Part shown: positions 16,032 through 24,703 of the stretch, in pieces
Numbering within the stretch: the stretch's first letter is position 1
Layout of the letters: every line of letters begins with the position of its first letter
Source: Mycobacterium kansasii ATCC 12478
GTDB lineage: Bacteria; Actinomycetota; Actinomycetes; Mycobacteriales; Mycobacteriaceae
DNA: 64,000 nucleotides
Direction: 5' to 3'
Assembly (NCBI RefSeq): GCF_000157895.3
Contig: NC_022663.1
Coordinates: 4,774,001 to 4,838,000 of the forward strand
The notes under the pieces: model-generated
The model's database searches: none
The model's input: the letters and a program-made list of their open reading frames with translations, nothing else
Told to the model about the DNA's origin: nothing
Program-made: the position numbers and the translations under genes

Positions 16032-19000
16032 AACACCTTCTGCCACAGCCGCGCTCGGGGACACCCGACGGGTCGGTTACCGTCTGCAGCACGCGGAGGT
16101 GTTGAATTGGGGTACGTTCGACACCCAGGTGTGGCGGTTCAGCCCTGCCACCGATACCGCGCTGCTCACCGGTGATATCGGCTCGGGCAAGTCGACGATC
16201 GTCGACGCACTCACCACACTGTTGGTGCCGTCCCACAAGGCCGCCTACAACAAGGCCGCCGGCGCCGAGGCCAGGGAACGCACCCTGCGCTCCTACGTTG
16301 AAGGCCACTACAAGTCGGAGCGGAACGAGGCCACCGGAAAATCCCGCGCCAAGGGACTGCGCGAGAACCGGGGCACGTACTCGGTGATCCTCGGAGTTTT
16401 CACCAACCATGGCTATGACGAGACGGTCACCCTGGCCCAGGTCTTCCAGCAGCGCGAGAGCACCGGCCAGCCCCACCGCTTCTTCGTCGTCGCGACAAAG
16501 CAACTGTCTATCGCGACGGACTTCGCCGACTTCGGTTCCGACCTGCGTGATCTTCGCAAGCGGCTGCGGGCCGCCGGAGCAGACATCTTCGACGAATTCC
16601 CCAAGTACGCAACCTCGTTGCGTCGCCTGCTTGGAATTCGATCGGAGCAGGCCCTCGAGCTGTTCCACCAGACGGTCTCGCTGAAGTCCGTCGGCAACCT
16701 CAACGATTTCGTGCGCGACCACATGCTCGAACCGAGCGATTCGACCGAGCGCGTACGCGACATCATCGCCCATTTCGACGATCTGACCAAGGCTCACGAC
16801 GCCGTCAAGCGGGCGCGCGAGCAACTCGAGGCACTCGAGCCCGTCGTAGCGACAACGGCGAAGTACGACGATGCCCAGACGCAGCGCGACGCCCGGGAGC
16901 GCGAGCGATCCGCCGTCCGGCTTTTCATCGCAGAGCTTCGGTCAAATCTGCTGGCCGGCGAAATTTCGCAGTTGGAAACCGAGGGCGCGGCCCTATGGCG
17001 CGAGCAGGACAGCGCCAAAGCCCGGCAGCAGATGCTCACGCGCGAACGCGAATCCCTCATCGAGGAGCGTGCAAAAGCGGGCGGCGATCGCATCGGCGAG
17101 CTGGAACGACTGGCGCGCGAGGCGCGGGATCAGGCCGAAACACGGCGTCGCGCAAGGACTTTGTTCGACGTCGCCGTCGCCACCGCGGGACTGGGAGAGA
17201 TCGCCGGCAGCGCGGAGTTCGCAGCCCTATCCGCTCTGGTTTCCACCGAGCGTCCCCGGCTGGCAGCCGAAAAACGAGACCTCGATACGGCCTGCGCCGA
17301 CGCGATCGGGAGAGAGAAGGAGCTGCAACGCAAGTGCGATCACATCGCGCAGGAGCTCACGAGCCTGCAGCAGCGCACCAGCAACCTGCCCGTCGAGCAG
17401 GTTGAGGTGCGCGCCGAGCTGTGCGCGGCCCTCGGGCTGACACCGGACGATCTTCCTTACGCGGGTGAGCTTCTCGATGTTTTCGACGAGCACGCCCAGT
17501 GGCGGGGAGCCGCCGAACGCGTGTTGCGCGGGTTTGCCCTCTCACTGCTGGTGCCACCGCAGCACTACGACGCCGTCGCCGGATGGGTTAACGGTCGACG
17601 GCTGACGTTTCACGGCAGCGGCGGAAAGGTGACCGGAGCCAAGCTGGTCTACGAAAGAGTTGCGCGGCAACGTGTTCGCCTACAGCGCTCGGAGCATGAC
17701 GGGCTGCTGCTCGCGGACTGTATCGACGTCAAGGACGGGCAGTTCCGCGAGTACCTCATCAACGAACTCACGAAACGAGCCGACTTCCGTTGCGCGGCGA
17801 GCCTTGAGGAGTTCGGCAGCCAGCGGCGCGCCGTTACCCGCGAGGGCCAGGTGCGCTCCGGTGAGCGCCACGAGAAGGACGATCGCTATCGCATCGACGA
17901 CCCGCGTCGTTGGGTTCTCGGCTGGGCCAACGAACGAAAGATCGCCGCGCTGCGCGCTGAGCTCGCCGAGCTGGAAGCCGAGCGCGATGCGACCGCATGC
18001 GAGCAGGCCAGGCTCAGCGGATTGCGGGAAGCGCTGCAAGAACGGCTGGATGCGCTTCTCCGGCTTGAGGGATTCCGCGACTGGGCCGACATCGACGTTG
18101 ACGAGGCGCAGTCGCGCGCCAGCGACCTCGAAGCCGAACGGGTTCGGCTGCAGGCCGGATCGTCGCGTTTGGAGGAGATCGCCCGAGCGCTCGAGGACAA
18201 CGCCAAACAAGCTGAGGCGGTAGCGAATTCGATTGAGCAACTAACGGGCAGGCTGGCCACCACCGCCGCGAGGGCCAAGCAAGCAGAACTGGACAAGAAT
18301 CGCGACGACGAACTCGTCGCGAACCAGCCGCACGGAGCGCTGGCAGCCGCCCGCGAATCGTACCCAGCCCTCGACGAGCGCCTGGGAAAGAACCGTCCGA
18401 AGCGGGCAGCGGAGTGTGCCGAGACCGAGAACGCACTGGCCGCGGATCTGCATCAACGTATCGACCGGCTTAACAAAGAACTTGGCGGCTATGCCCAGAG
18501 CCTGATCCAGTCCATGCTCAAGGTCTTGACCCGGTGGCCGGAGCTTCGCGGCGACATGGACGCCAACGTCGATGCGCGCCAAGAGTTTCTGGCCTACCGC
18601 GACCGCATCGCGACCGACGATCTCCCGCGGTTCGAGAGCGAGTTCAAGGAACAGCTCAACAAGAACGCCATCCAGGAGCTGGCCGGGTTCAACAACTGGC
18701 TACACCGGCAAGCCTCGGTGATCGACGAGCGCGTCGAGCGGATCAACGAGGCGCTCGGGGCGGTGCCCTACAACCCGGGCCGCTTCATCCGGTTGGAAAA
18801 GGAGCCCACCAACAACCAGGACGTGGCGCAGTTCCGTTCGGACTTGCGCAACCTGACCAACGACAGTCTCGCGCTCGACGGCGACCAGTACTCCGAGCAG
18901 CGCTTCCTCGACGTCAAGCGGATCATCGAGCGCTTCCGCGGTCGCGATGGCTACGCCGAATCGGACAAGAACTGGACCCGACGGGTTACCGACGTGCGTA

Positions 19001-19422
19001 ACTGGTTCGTATTCTCCGCCTCCGAGCGCGACGTGGAAACCGGCGCCGAATGGGAGCATTACAGCGACTCTGACGGCAAGTCCGGCGGCCAGAAGGAAAA
19101 GCTCGCCTACACGATCCTGGCGGCGTCGCTCGCCTATCAATTCGGGCTGGAGTGGGGTGCGCAGCGGTCACGAGACTTCCGGTTCGCGGTCATCGACGAG
19201 GCATTCGGGCGCGGCTCGGACGTCTCGACACGTTACGCACTGGATCTTTTTGCGACGCTTGGGCTGCAACTTCTCATCGTCACGCCGCTGCAGAAGGTTC
19301 ACGTCATCGAGCCGTACGTGAAGGCGATCGGATTCGTCGACAATCCGACTGGAACATTCTCTCGCCTCCAGACGATGACGATCGAGGAGTACCGGACACG
19401 ACGGGACGGACGACGGCCATGA
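16021..19422 (+). CDS. jetC: Wadjet defence protein JetC (SMC/MukB-like ATPase)
   Basis: 1133 residues. Walker A GDIGSGKST is at 51-59, after the HAEVLNWGTFDTQVWRF lead of condensin-like ATPases. Two long coiled-coil arms flank a central hinge region around residues 470-620. The ABC signature region SDGKSGGQKEKLAYTI and Walker B FRFAVIDEAFGRG are near the C-terminus. It is the motor that loop-extrudes DNA so that JetD can cut small circles. Translation may use GTG 16021 or the adjacent ATG 16024. It is related to the MksB/EptC-type SMCs that restrict plasmids in mycobacteria. Confidence 0.95.
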   Translation: MMSETPSATAALGDTRRVGYRLQHAEVLNWGTFDTQVWRFSPATDTALLTGDIGSGKSTIVDALTTLLVPSHKAAYNKAAGAEARERTLRSYVEGHYKSERNEATGKSRAKGLRENRGTYSVILGVFTNHGYDETVTLAQVFQQRESTGQPHRFFVVATKQLSIATDFADFGSDLRDLRKRLRAAGADIFDEFPKYATSLRRLLGIRSEQALELFHQTVSLKSVGNLNDFVRDHMLEPSDSTERVRDIIAHFDDLTKAHDAVKRAREQLEALEPVVATTAKYDDAQTQRDARERERSAVRLFIAELRSNLLAGEISQLETEGAALWREQDSAKARQQMLTRERESLIEERAKAGGDRIGELERLAREARDQAETRRRARTLFDVAVATAGLGEIAGSAEFAALSALVSTERPRLAAEKRDLDTACADAIGREKELQRKCDHIAQELTSLQQRTSNLPVEQVEVRAELCAALGLTPDDLPYAGELLDVFDEHAQWRGAAERVLRGFALSLLVPPQHYDAVAGWVNGRRLTFHGSGGKVTGAKLVYERVARQRVRLQRSEHDGLLLADCIDVKDGQFREYLINELTKRADFRCAASLEEFGSQRRAVTREGQVRSGERHEKDDRYRIDDPRRWVLGWANERKIAALRAELAELEAERDATACEQARLSGLREALQERLDALLRLEGFRDWADIDVDEAQSRASDLEAERVRLQAGSSRLEEIARALEDNAKQAEAVANSIEQLTGRLATTAARAKQAELDKNRDDELVANQPHGALAAARESYPALDERLGKNRPKRAAECAETENALAADLHQRIDRLNKELGGYAQSLIQSMLKVLTRWPELRGDMDANVDARQEFLAYRDRIATDDLPRFESEFKEQLNKNAIQELAGFNNWLHRQASVIDERVERINEALGAVPYNPGRFIRLEKEPTNNQDVAQFRSDLRNLTNDSLALDGDQYSEQRFLDVKRIIERFRGRDGYAESDKNWTRRVTDVRNWFVFSASERDVETGAEWEHYSDSDGKSGGQKEKLAYTILAASLAYQFGLEWGAQRSRDFRFAVIDEAFGRGSDVSTRYALDLFATLGLQLLIVTPLQKVHVIEPYVKAIGFVDNPTGTFSRLQTMTIEEYRTRRDGRRP

Positions 19423-20579
19423 GCGCCGGGTGGACCACGCCAAACGACATTGCCGCCAGGGTCAGACGCCGGTGGGACGACGGATCGCTGTTACGTGCCT
19501 ACGCCAACGGTGATCGGTTTGATCCGATCGAAGTCGCGCTTCGCGGCCCCAAACCGTCGCAAGTCGGCGACGATCTTGCCGCCGCCCGCGAGTGGGTGGG
19601 CGCTCTGGATGCCGGCCGTCGCGACGACAGCCGATACACCTTGCAGTGGCAATCGATCGGAGGCCGACAGATTGGCCGTAACCGGCTGCCCGTCCGCGCG
19701 GTGGTGTCGATGGACCAGGCCTGGGCGCTGTTGGGCGTGACGACGTTGGTTCGCTGTTTCGACGAGCTTTTGGTTCTCGCACAACAACATCCGCAAGTTC
19801 GGAAGTGGATAGTTGACAATCCGCATCGTGCGCTGGCGCTGGCGCACGAAATGCCACAGCTGATCGCTGCCTACACTTGGCTGGACACTCACCGCAATTC
19901 GAACCGGTATCTCCGTGAGATCAGTGCACCCGGCGTCGATACCAAATTCGCTGAAAGGCACCGACCGGTCCTGGCAGCGATGCTTGCCGTTTCCTCGACA
20001 GCCACGGGATTCCTGGCCGGCATTGGCCTGAGATGCAAGCCGGGATTGGTTCGGTTGCGGCCCGCGCCTTCGTTGGGCCTGCCGCCCCCGCTCACCGAGC
20101 TGGCGGTGCGTTCCGAGGAGTTGGCGCAACTCGCGGTGCAACCACGCGCAGCGGTAATCATCGAAAACGAGATCAGCTATCTGTCCGTCGACGTCCCGGA
20201 ACACGGTGTCGTGGTCTGGGGGAAGGGTTTCGAGGTCGACAGCGTTGGTCGACTGCCATGGCTGGCGGAAGCCGAGGTGCTGTACTGGGGAGACATCGAC
20301 ACCCACGGATTCGCCATACTCGACCGGCTACGGGCGTGGCTCCCGCAAGCGCGCTCAGTGCTCATGGACCGTGAAACGCTGCTCGCGCACCGCGACCGTT
20401 GGGTGACCGAAGACCGTCCGGCCACGTCCGTTCTCACCCGCCTGACGCCCGACGAGCAGGACCTCTACTCGGAACTGGTCGAGGACGCGTTGGGTGAACG
20501 CGTGCGTCTCGAACAGGAGCGAATCGACTGGCAGTGGACTATACATCGGCTATCAGGTGTTATCAGCGCGGGGATTTGA
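19419..20579 (+). CDS. jetD: Wadjet defence nuclease JetD (DUF3322/DUF2220, TOPRIM)
   Basis: 386 residues from ATG 19419, which overlaps the jetC stop (ATGA). The N-terminal helical region (WTTPNDIAARVRRRWDDGSL) matches DUF3322. The C-terminal half is the topoisomerase-VI-like TOPRIM: the Glu segment VIIENEISYLSV and the metal-binding D-x-D segment LYWGDIDTHGFAIL near residue 290. JetD is the nuclease that cleaves DNA trapped by the JetABC motor. Upstream in-frame codons back to 19152 lie inside jetC and are not used. Confidence 0.93.
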   Translation: MSAGWTTPNDIAARVRRRWDDGSLLRAYANGDRFDPIEVALRGPKPSQVGDDLAAAREWVGALDAGRRDDSRYTLQWQSIGGRQIGRNRLPVRAVVSMDQAWALLGVTTLVRCFDELLVLAQQHPQVRKWIVDNPHRALALAHEMPQLIAAYTWLDTHRNSNRYLREISAPGVDTKFAERHRPVLAAMLAVSSTATGFLAGIGLRCKPGLVRLRPAPSLGLPPPLTELAVRSEELAQLAVQPRAAVIIENEISYLSVDVPEHGVVVWGKGFEVDSVGRLPWLAEAEVLYWGDIDTHGFAILDRLRAWLPQARSVLMDRETLLAHRDRWVTEDRPATSVLTRLTPDEQDLYSELVEDALGERVRLEQERIDWQWTIHRLSGVISAGI

Positions 20580-20943
20580 TGAACGGTCGTCGAATTGTCG
20601 TTGCACGTGATGTGCCTGTAGCCGCGTCCCAAGTTCGGTGTATGACCTAAGAGTGGCCCAGATGGTGGAATGTGATGTGGGACAGGCCCACCGCCGCCGC
20701 GCGGTCGAAACGCTGGACGAGATGAACTCGCGACAACATGGTACAAACGCGCCGTCGAACCCATCCGTCGCCGGGATGCCGACCTGCCATTGAGATGGCG
20801 TTATGGGTGCGGGAGCGTTACGCAAGCTTAGAAGGGGTGATGATGTTCGGCGACACTGGTTCACACCAGGGGAAGCCCTACCGCCCGCCTAAACACGCCC
20901 AGGATCGGGCCGATCGACTATCGCGAGAACAACCGGCGGCGCA
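20580..20943. other. Island-core junction gap
   Basis: No intact gene. The stretch contains the integrase relic at 20647-20736 and otherwise unassigned sequence up to the DUF1023 gene. No tRNA or clear terminator stem is visible. Confidence 0.4.
20647..20736 (-). pseudogene. Tyrosine-integrase relic (catalytic-domain fragment)
   Basis: Read on the minus strand, codons ending at TAG 20649-20647 spell VQRFDRAAAVGLSHITFHHL then GHS and a stop. This lines up with IRQRFDRLAAAAGISRITFH then DLRHSY in the integrase at 1392-2645: D and R of the H-x-x-R box are changed (HHLGHS for HDLRHSY) and the Tyr codon position is a stop. The similarity runs for about 29 codons and fades upstream. It lies 68 bases beyond jetD, so it probably marks the right edge of the island or an older insertion. 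Confidence 0.5.
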
Positions 20944-22710
20944 ATGCAGCTGCGCTACATAAGTGTCCCGGCGTTGATCGCTGAGGCCGGTGGGGATCCG
21001 TGGGCGATCAACCAGAGCCTGCAAGCTGGTCAGCCGTTGCAGATTTCCCATCTAGCCGAAGCCTTTCACGCTGCGGGCAGATGCACCGCCGAGGCCGACG
21101 CCGCGTTCGAGCAAGCCCGGCGCCGGTTCGATGGGGCCTGGAATCATCAGAACGGTGACCACCCGATCAATGATTCTGCAGAAGTTCAGCGGACCGTCCA
21201 GTCGCTCGGTGCGCAGTCGCTGCAGTTGCCGAAGATCGGAGCCGACCTCGAAAACATTGCCGCCGCGTTGGCCGAGGCGCAGAAAAGCGCTGCTGGCCAG
21301 ATCGCCGCGCTGGAGGCCCAATTGGGGCGGCTCGATGAATTGATTGGTCAGGCCGTCGAGATGGAAAAAGACATCCACCTCAGCGCTGCGGACAGGGACG
21401 CCCTCGATACGTTTGTCAACGCTTGTGAAGACGACGCGATCCGCGACACTAAGGCCGCTGTGGGCCAGCTAGAGGCGACTCGCAATGGCTACTCGGCCAC
21501 ATTGCAGAACTCATTGTCCAGTTTGCGCGCCGACGGCTACGACCCCGCAAGTATCCAGGCGGTCGAGGGTCCGCAGTCGCCGGTGCCGGTACTGCCGGAT
21601 GACCCTCAACAGTTTGCGCAAGCATGGAACGCTCTCACCCCAGAGCAAAAGGACGCCGAGTACCACCAGAATCCGTTTATTGGCAGCCATCCTGGAATGC
21701 CGTGGGACCCGCCAGATCATCTCGGCAAAGACCACTACAATCGGCTGCACCTGTCAGACTTGCAACAGCACACCCAGGCCGATGTCGACCGAATGCAGCA
21801 GCGCGTCAACCAACTCCTCAATGGGCTATACATGGGTGACCACAGCCAGTCGACCACCGACGAACTCAACGCCCTAAGGCCTCAATTGCTCGCGGCCCGA
21901 CACACCCCGGAGGGCTACAAGACTGTGCAGGCCACCCTGAACCGCAACGACGGTGTAAAGCGCTACCTCGGCCTCATCGATGACAAAGGTCACGCGGCAG
22001 TAGCCATCGGGAACCCCGACTATGCCACGCGCAATGCCATCTTGGTGCCCGGCACCGGCCAAGACCTCTCAGCCTTTGAAGGCAGCGATTCCAAATCTCT
22101 GGCCATGTTCCGCGCCGCGCTGCGCGCCGACCCCAGCCTCAACCCGAGCGATGTCGCGGTCACGACGTGGATGGGCTACGACCGGCCGATGAATCTTTTC
22201 GAGGCCGCATCCCCCGATCGGGCCCGCGCCGGTGCAGAGGCGCTCGATTCGTTCGAAAGCGGAATGCGGGCCTCCCATGTCGGTGGGCCGTCGATCGACA
22301 CTGTGATCGGGCACAGCTACGGCTCAACGGAGGTCGGCGCAGCCGCGACAGGCGGGCACCATCTCGACGTCAATAACGTCATCGCGGTCGGCAGTCCCGG
22401 GATGCTCTCGCACCATGCCGGCGACTTGAATCTTGATGCCGGTGCCACCGTTTACGGCATGAGGGCGCGTAACGACATCATCGAAATGGTCACCGACCTG
22501 ACCCTCGGTCATGACCCTGCGGCGTCGGAGTTTGGCGGGACACGGTTGGTGGCGGCGCCGGGCCCCAGCAGCGATCCGGTTGGATTGACGCCTAGCGTCG
22601 CGGCCCATAGCAGCTACTGGGATTACGACAACCCGGCGCTGCGTAACATGGGCGCCGTTATCGCTGGCGTTCCGGCTCCCCAAGTCATTCCAAACGAGGG
22701 GGGACGTTAG
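20944..22710 (+). CDS. DUF1023 alpha/beta hydrolase with long helical N-terminal domain
   Basis: 588 residues. The N-terminal half is mostly helical (LENIAAALAEAQKSAAGQIA, EMEKDIHLSAADRDALD) and resembles the WXG100-like or TPR-region part of mycobacterial secreted hydrolases. The C-terminal half is the DUF1023 hydrolase: AILVPGTGQDLSAF, YDRPMNLFEAASPDRARAGA, and the nucleophile elbow IDTVIGHSYGSTEVG near residue 455, with a late His in VAAHSSYWDY. No signal peptide is seen. It is followed after five bases by a lipoprotein gene; a similar hydrolase/lipoprotein pair exists in M. tuberculosis (Rv0963c/lprP, from memory). The substrate is unknown, but the envelope location is likely. Confidence 0.8.
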   Translation: MQLRYISVPALIAEAGGDPWAINQSLQAGQPLQISHLAEAFHAAGRCTAEADAAFEQARRRFDGAWNHQNGDHPINDSAEVQRTVQSLGAQSLQLPKIGADLENIAAALAEAQKSAAGQIAALEAQLGRLDELIGQAVEMEKDIHLSAADRDALDTFVNACEDDAIRDTKAAVGQLEATRNGYSATLQNSLSSLRADGYDPASIQAVEGPQSPVPVLPDDPQQFAQAWNALTPEQKDAEYHQNPFIGSHPGMPWDPPDHLGKDHYNRLHLSDLQQHTQADVDRMQQRVNQLLNGLYMGDHSQSTTDELNALRPQLLAARHTPEGYKTVQATLNRNDGVKRYLGLIDDKGHAAVAIGNPDYATRNAILVPGTGQDLSAFEGSDSKSLAMFRAALRADPSLNPSDVAVTTWMGYDRPMNLFEAASPDRARAGAEALDSFESGMRASHVGGPSIDTVIGHSYGSTEVGAAATGGHHLDVNNVIAVGSPGMLSHHAGDLNLDAGATVYGMRARNDIIEMVTDLTLGHDPAASEFGGTRLVAAPGPSSDPVGLTPSVAAHSSYWDYDNPALRNMGAVIAGVPAPQVIPNEGGR

Positions 22711-22715
22711 GCGCA

Positions 22716-23342
22716 ATGAACCATCTGCACCGGCCATCTAGACTGCGCATCCTCACTGCTCTGTTGATCGCGATGTTGGTCGGTGCTTGCAGTCACGGCA
22801 GCCCGCTCGGGCCGCCCACACCTACAGGCGCCACCGTCCTTGGAGGCACACCCATGGAGTCAGCACCGGCACCGCCACCGGGATGGAAGTTGCAACCCGT
22901 AGTGCCCGAAACCCAGCAGCAAGCCCAAGACGCGCTGATTGGATACCTCACGAAGACCCTACAGAACCTTCCCCCGGGAACAACTATTGACGCCACCCGC
23001 TATAGCGGTGGAGCCAACACCGTCCCGTGCAAAGATGTCATCAGCGGTACGCCGCCCTTAGAGCTATCCACGGTCGGCGACCTCAAGCCTCCTCCCGGCG
23101 CCGACGTGGATGCCATAATTGCGAAGACCGGCGACATCTGGAAAAGCTGGGGCTGGTACGTCTTCGAACGAGACGGCTTCTACAAGCCCAACCGGTTTGG
23201 ATATTCCCCTGACGGCTACAGCTTGAGCATCGAAGCGACATCCCGACCGGGCTACCCGCCCACTCTCGGGGGAGTATCACCTTGCTTTCCCCCCGATGTT
23301 CCGAATGATCGCAGCCCCTTTCCTATGATTCTCACTGCGTGA
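22716..23342 (+). CDS. Putative secreted lipoprotein (LprP-like)
   Basis: 208 residues. A signal peptide RLRILTALLIAMLVGACSHG has the lipobox LVGAC, so the mature protein should be lipidated on that Cys and anchored outside the membrane. The rest contains WKLQPVVPETQQQAQDALIG, TIDATRYSGGANTVPC and WKSWGWYVFERDGF, as in mycobacterial LprP-like proteins of unknown function. It is probably co-transcribed with the DUF1023 hydrolase, from whose stop it is separated by five bases. Confidence 0.8.
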   Translation: MNHLHRPSRLRILTALLIAMLVGACSHGSPLGPPTPTGATVLGGTPMESAPAPPPGWKLQPVVPETQQQAQDALIGYLTKTLQNLPPGTTIDATRYSGGANTVPCKDVISGTPPLELSTVGDLKPPPGADVDAIIAKTGDIWKSWGWYVFERDGFYKPNRFGYSPDGYSLSIEATSRPGYPPTLGGVSPCFPPDVPNDRSPFPMILTA

Positions 23343-23616
23343 TGACGCTGGGCAACCGTAATGGACAACCGATAGAACACTATCCACTGAAGTTGACGAC
23401 CTACCGCCGAAAGTCCGTCGACTCGTGTCGGCGAAAGTGTCACTGGCGCAGGCTGAATCGCGCTGTCGGGCAACCTGTCAGCGGTCGTCGGGCAGATTGA
23501 CAACCTTTCACTTTGGGCATCAGTCGAAGTCTCGAGGACTTCCCGTGGGACATGGGCATCCAGATCGTATGGGGCTGGCATGAGCCGGCGCTCAATCCGT
23601 AACTCCCGCTACCCAC

Positions 23617-24693
23617 TCAGGCGTCGATGACCACCCGATCGCTTTTCGCTCGCGAAACGCAGACCAGCATTTCGTTCTGGCCCTCCGCGGCGCGCCCCCG
23701 ACGATCAACCTCGCCGGCCAGCACCTTGACTTTGCAGGTCCCGCAGAACCCTTGCTGGCACGAATATGCCGTCGCCGGATCGCGATCGAGCATGACGCCC
23801 AGCGCCGACCGGTTGGCGGGCACGTCCAGCACCCGCCGTGAGCGTGCCAGTTCCAGCTGAAACGGAACACCGTCGACCACGGGCGGGGGACCGAACCGCT
23901 CATAGTGCAAGGGCGCGTTAGCGTATCGGCCCCGCGCTACCCGCACGGACTCCAGCATCCCGCTCGGCCCGCACACATACACCGCCGTCGTCGGCCCGGC
24001 TTCAGCCAGCAGGTCCTCGGCGGTGGGGAAGCAGCCGCGCTCGTCGTCGGCCCACACGGTCACCCGATCCGGCGCCACCGCCACCACTTCGTCCAGCAAC
24101 GGCATGTAGCCCCGGCTCCGGCCGGCATATACTGCGCGCCAGTCGATTCCATGCTGATGGGCCAGCCGGATCATCGGCAGGATCGGGGTCACCCCGATGC
24201 CGCCGATGACGAACAACACGTCCCGTTCGTCGGTGACGAGGTAGAACGCGTTGCGTGGGCCGTCGAACATCAGCGTGTCGCCCTCGGCGAACGCCTCATG
24301 CATCTCTATCGAACCGCCTCCGCCGTCGGCGATCCGGCGCACGGCGATGCGGTAGTCGGTACGCCGCCCTGGCGGACCGCACAGTGAATACTGCCGGCGG
24401 CGCCCCGACGGCAGCCGGACGTCGATGTGCGCTCCGGGGGTCCAGGATGGCAACAGCCCGCCGTCACGGTCGGCCAACGTCAACGCAACCACGTCGGGGG
24501 CAATCAATTCACATTTGGCCACCACGGCGGCAGTGGTCCGCCGTACCGGCACTATCTGCGATGGCGACCACCGCGACGCCGAGGCAAAGCCGCCGAAAAG
24601 GGCACCCACGCCGCATAATGCGGTCAGCATGCGATCGCGCCGGCGGCGACCATACAGGTCGGCGGGCCTGCTGCTCCAAATAGTCTGCGCCAC
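23617..24693 (-). CDS. Ferredoxin-NAD(P)H oxidoreductase with C-terminal [2Fe-2S] domain
   Basis: 358 residues from GTG 24693, chosen because AGGGAG lies six bases upstream; a longer frame to 24834 overlaps the previous gene. The domain order is flavin (RRQYSLCGPPG), NAD-binding (VIGGIGVTPILPMI and YVCGPSGMLESV) and plant-type ferredoxin (YSCQQGFCGTCKVKVL with a final LVCVS Cys). This is the phthalate-dioxygenase-reductase arrangement, which passes electrons from NAD(P)H to an oxygenase. It is the last gene of the four-gene operon, ten bases after the hydrolase/SDR gene. The likely partner is the di-iron-like protein encoded at 26469-27377. Confidence 0.88.
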   Translation of the reverse strand: MAQTIWSSRPADLYGRRRRDRMLTALCGVGALFGGFASASRWSPSQIVPVRRTTAAVVAKCELIAPDVVALTLADRDGGLLPSWTPGAHIDVRLPSGRRRQYSLCGPPGRRTDYRIAVRRIADGGGGSIEMHEAFAEGDTLMFDGPRNAFYLVTDERDVLFVIGGIGVTPILPMIRLAHQHGIDWRAVYAGRSRGYMPLLDEVVAVAPDRVTVWADDERGCFPTAEDLLAEAGPTTAVYVCGPSGMLESVRVARGRYANAPLHYERFGPPPVVDGVPFQLELARSRRVLDVPANRSALGVMLDRDPATAYSCQQGFCGTCKVKVLAGEVDRRGRAAEGQNEMLVCVSRAKSDRVVIDA

Positions 24694-24703
24694 AACAAAC
24701 TCC

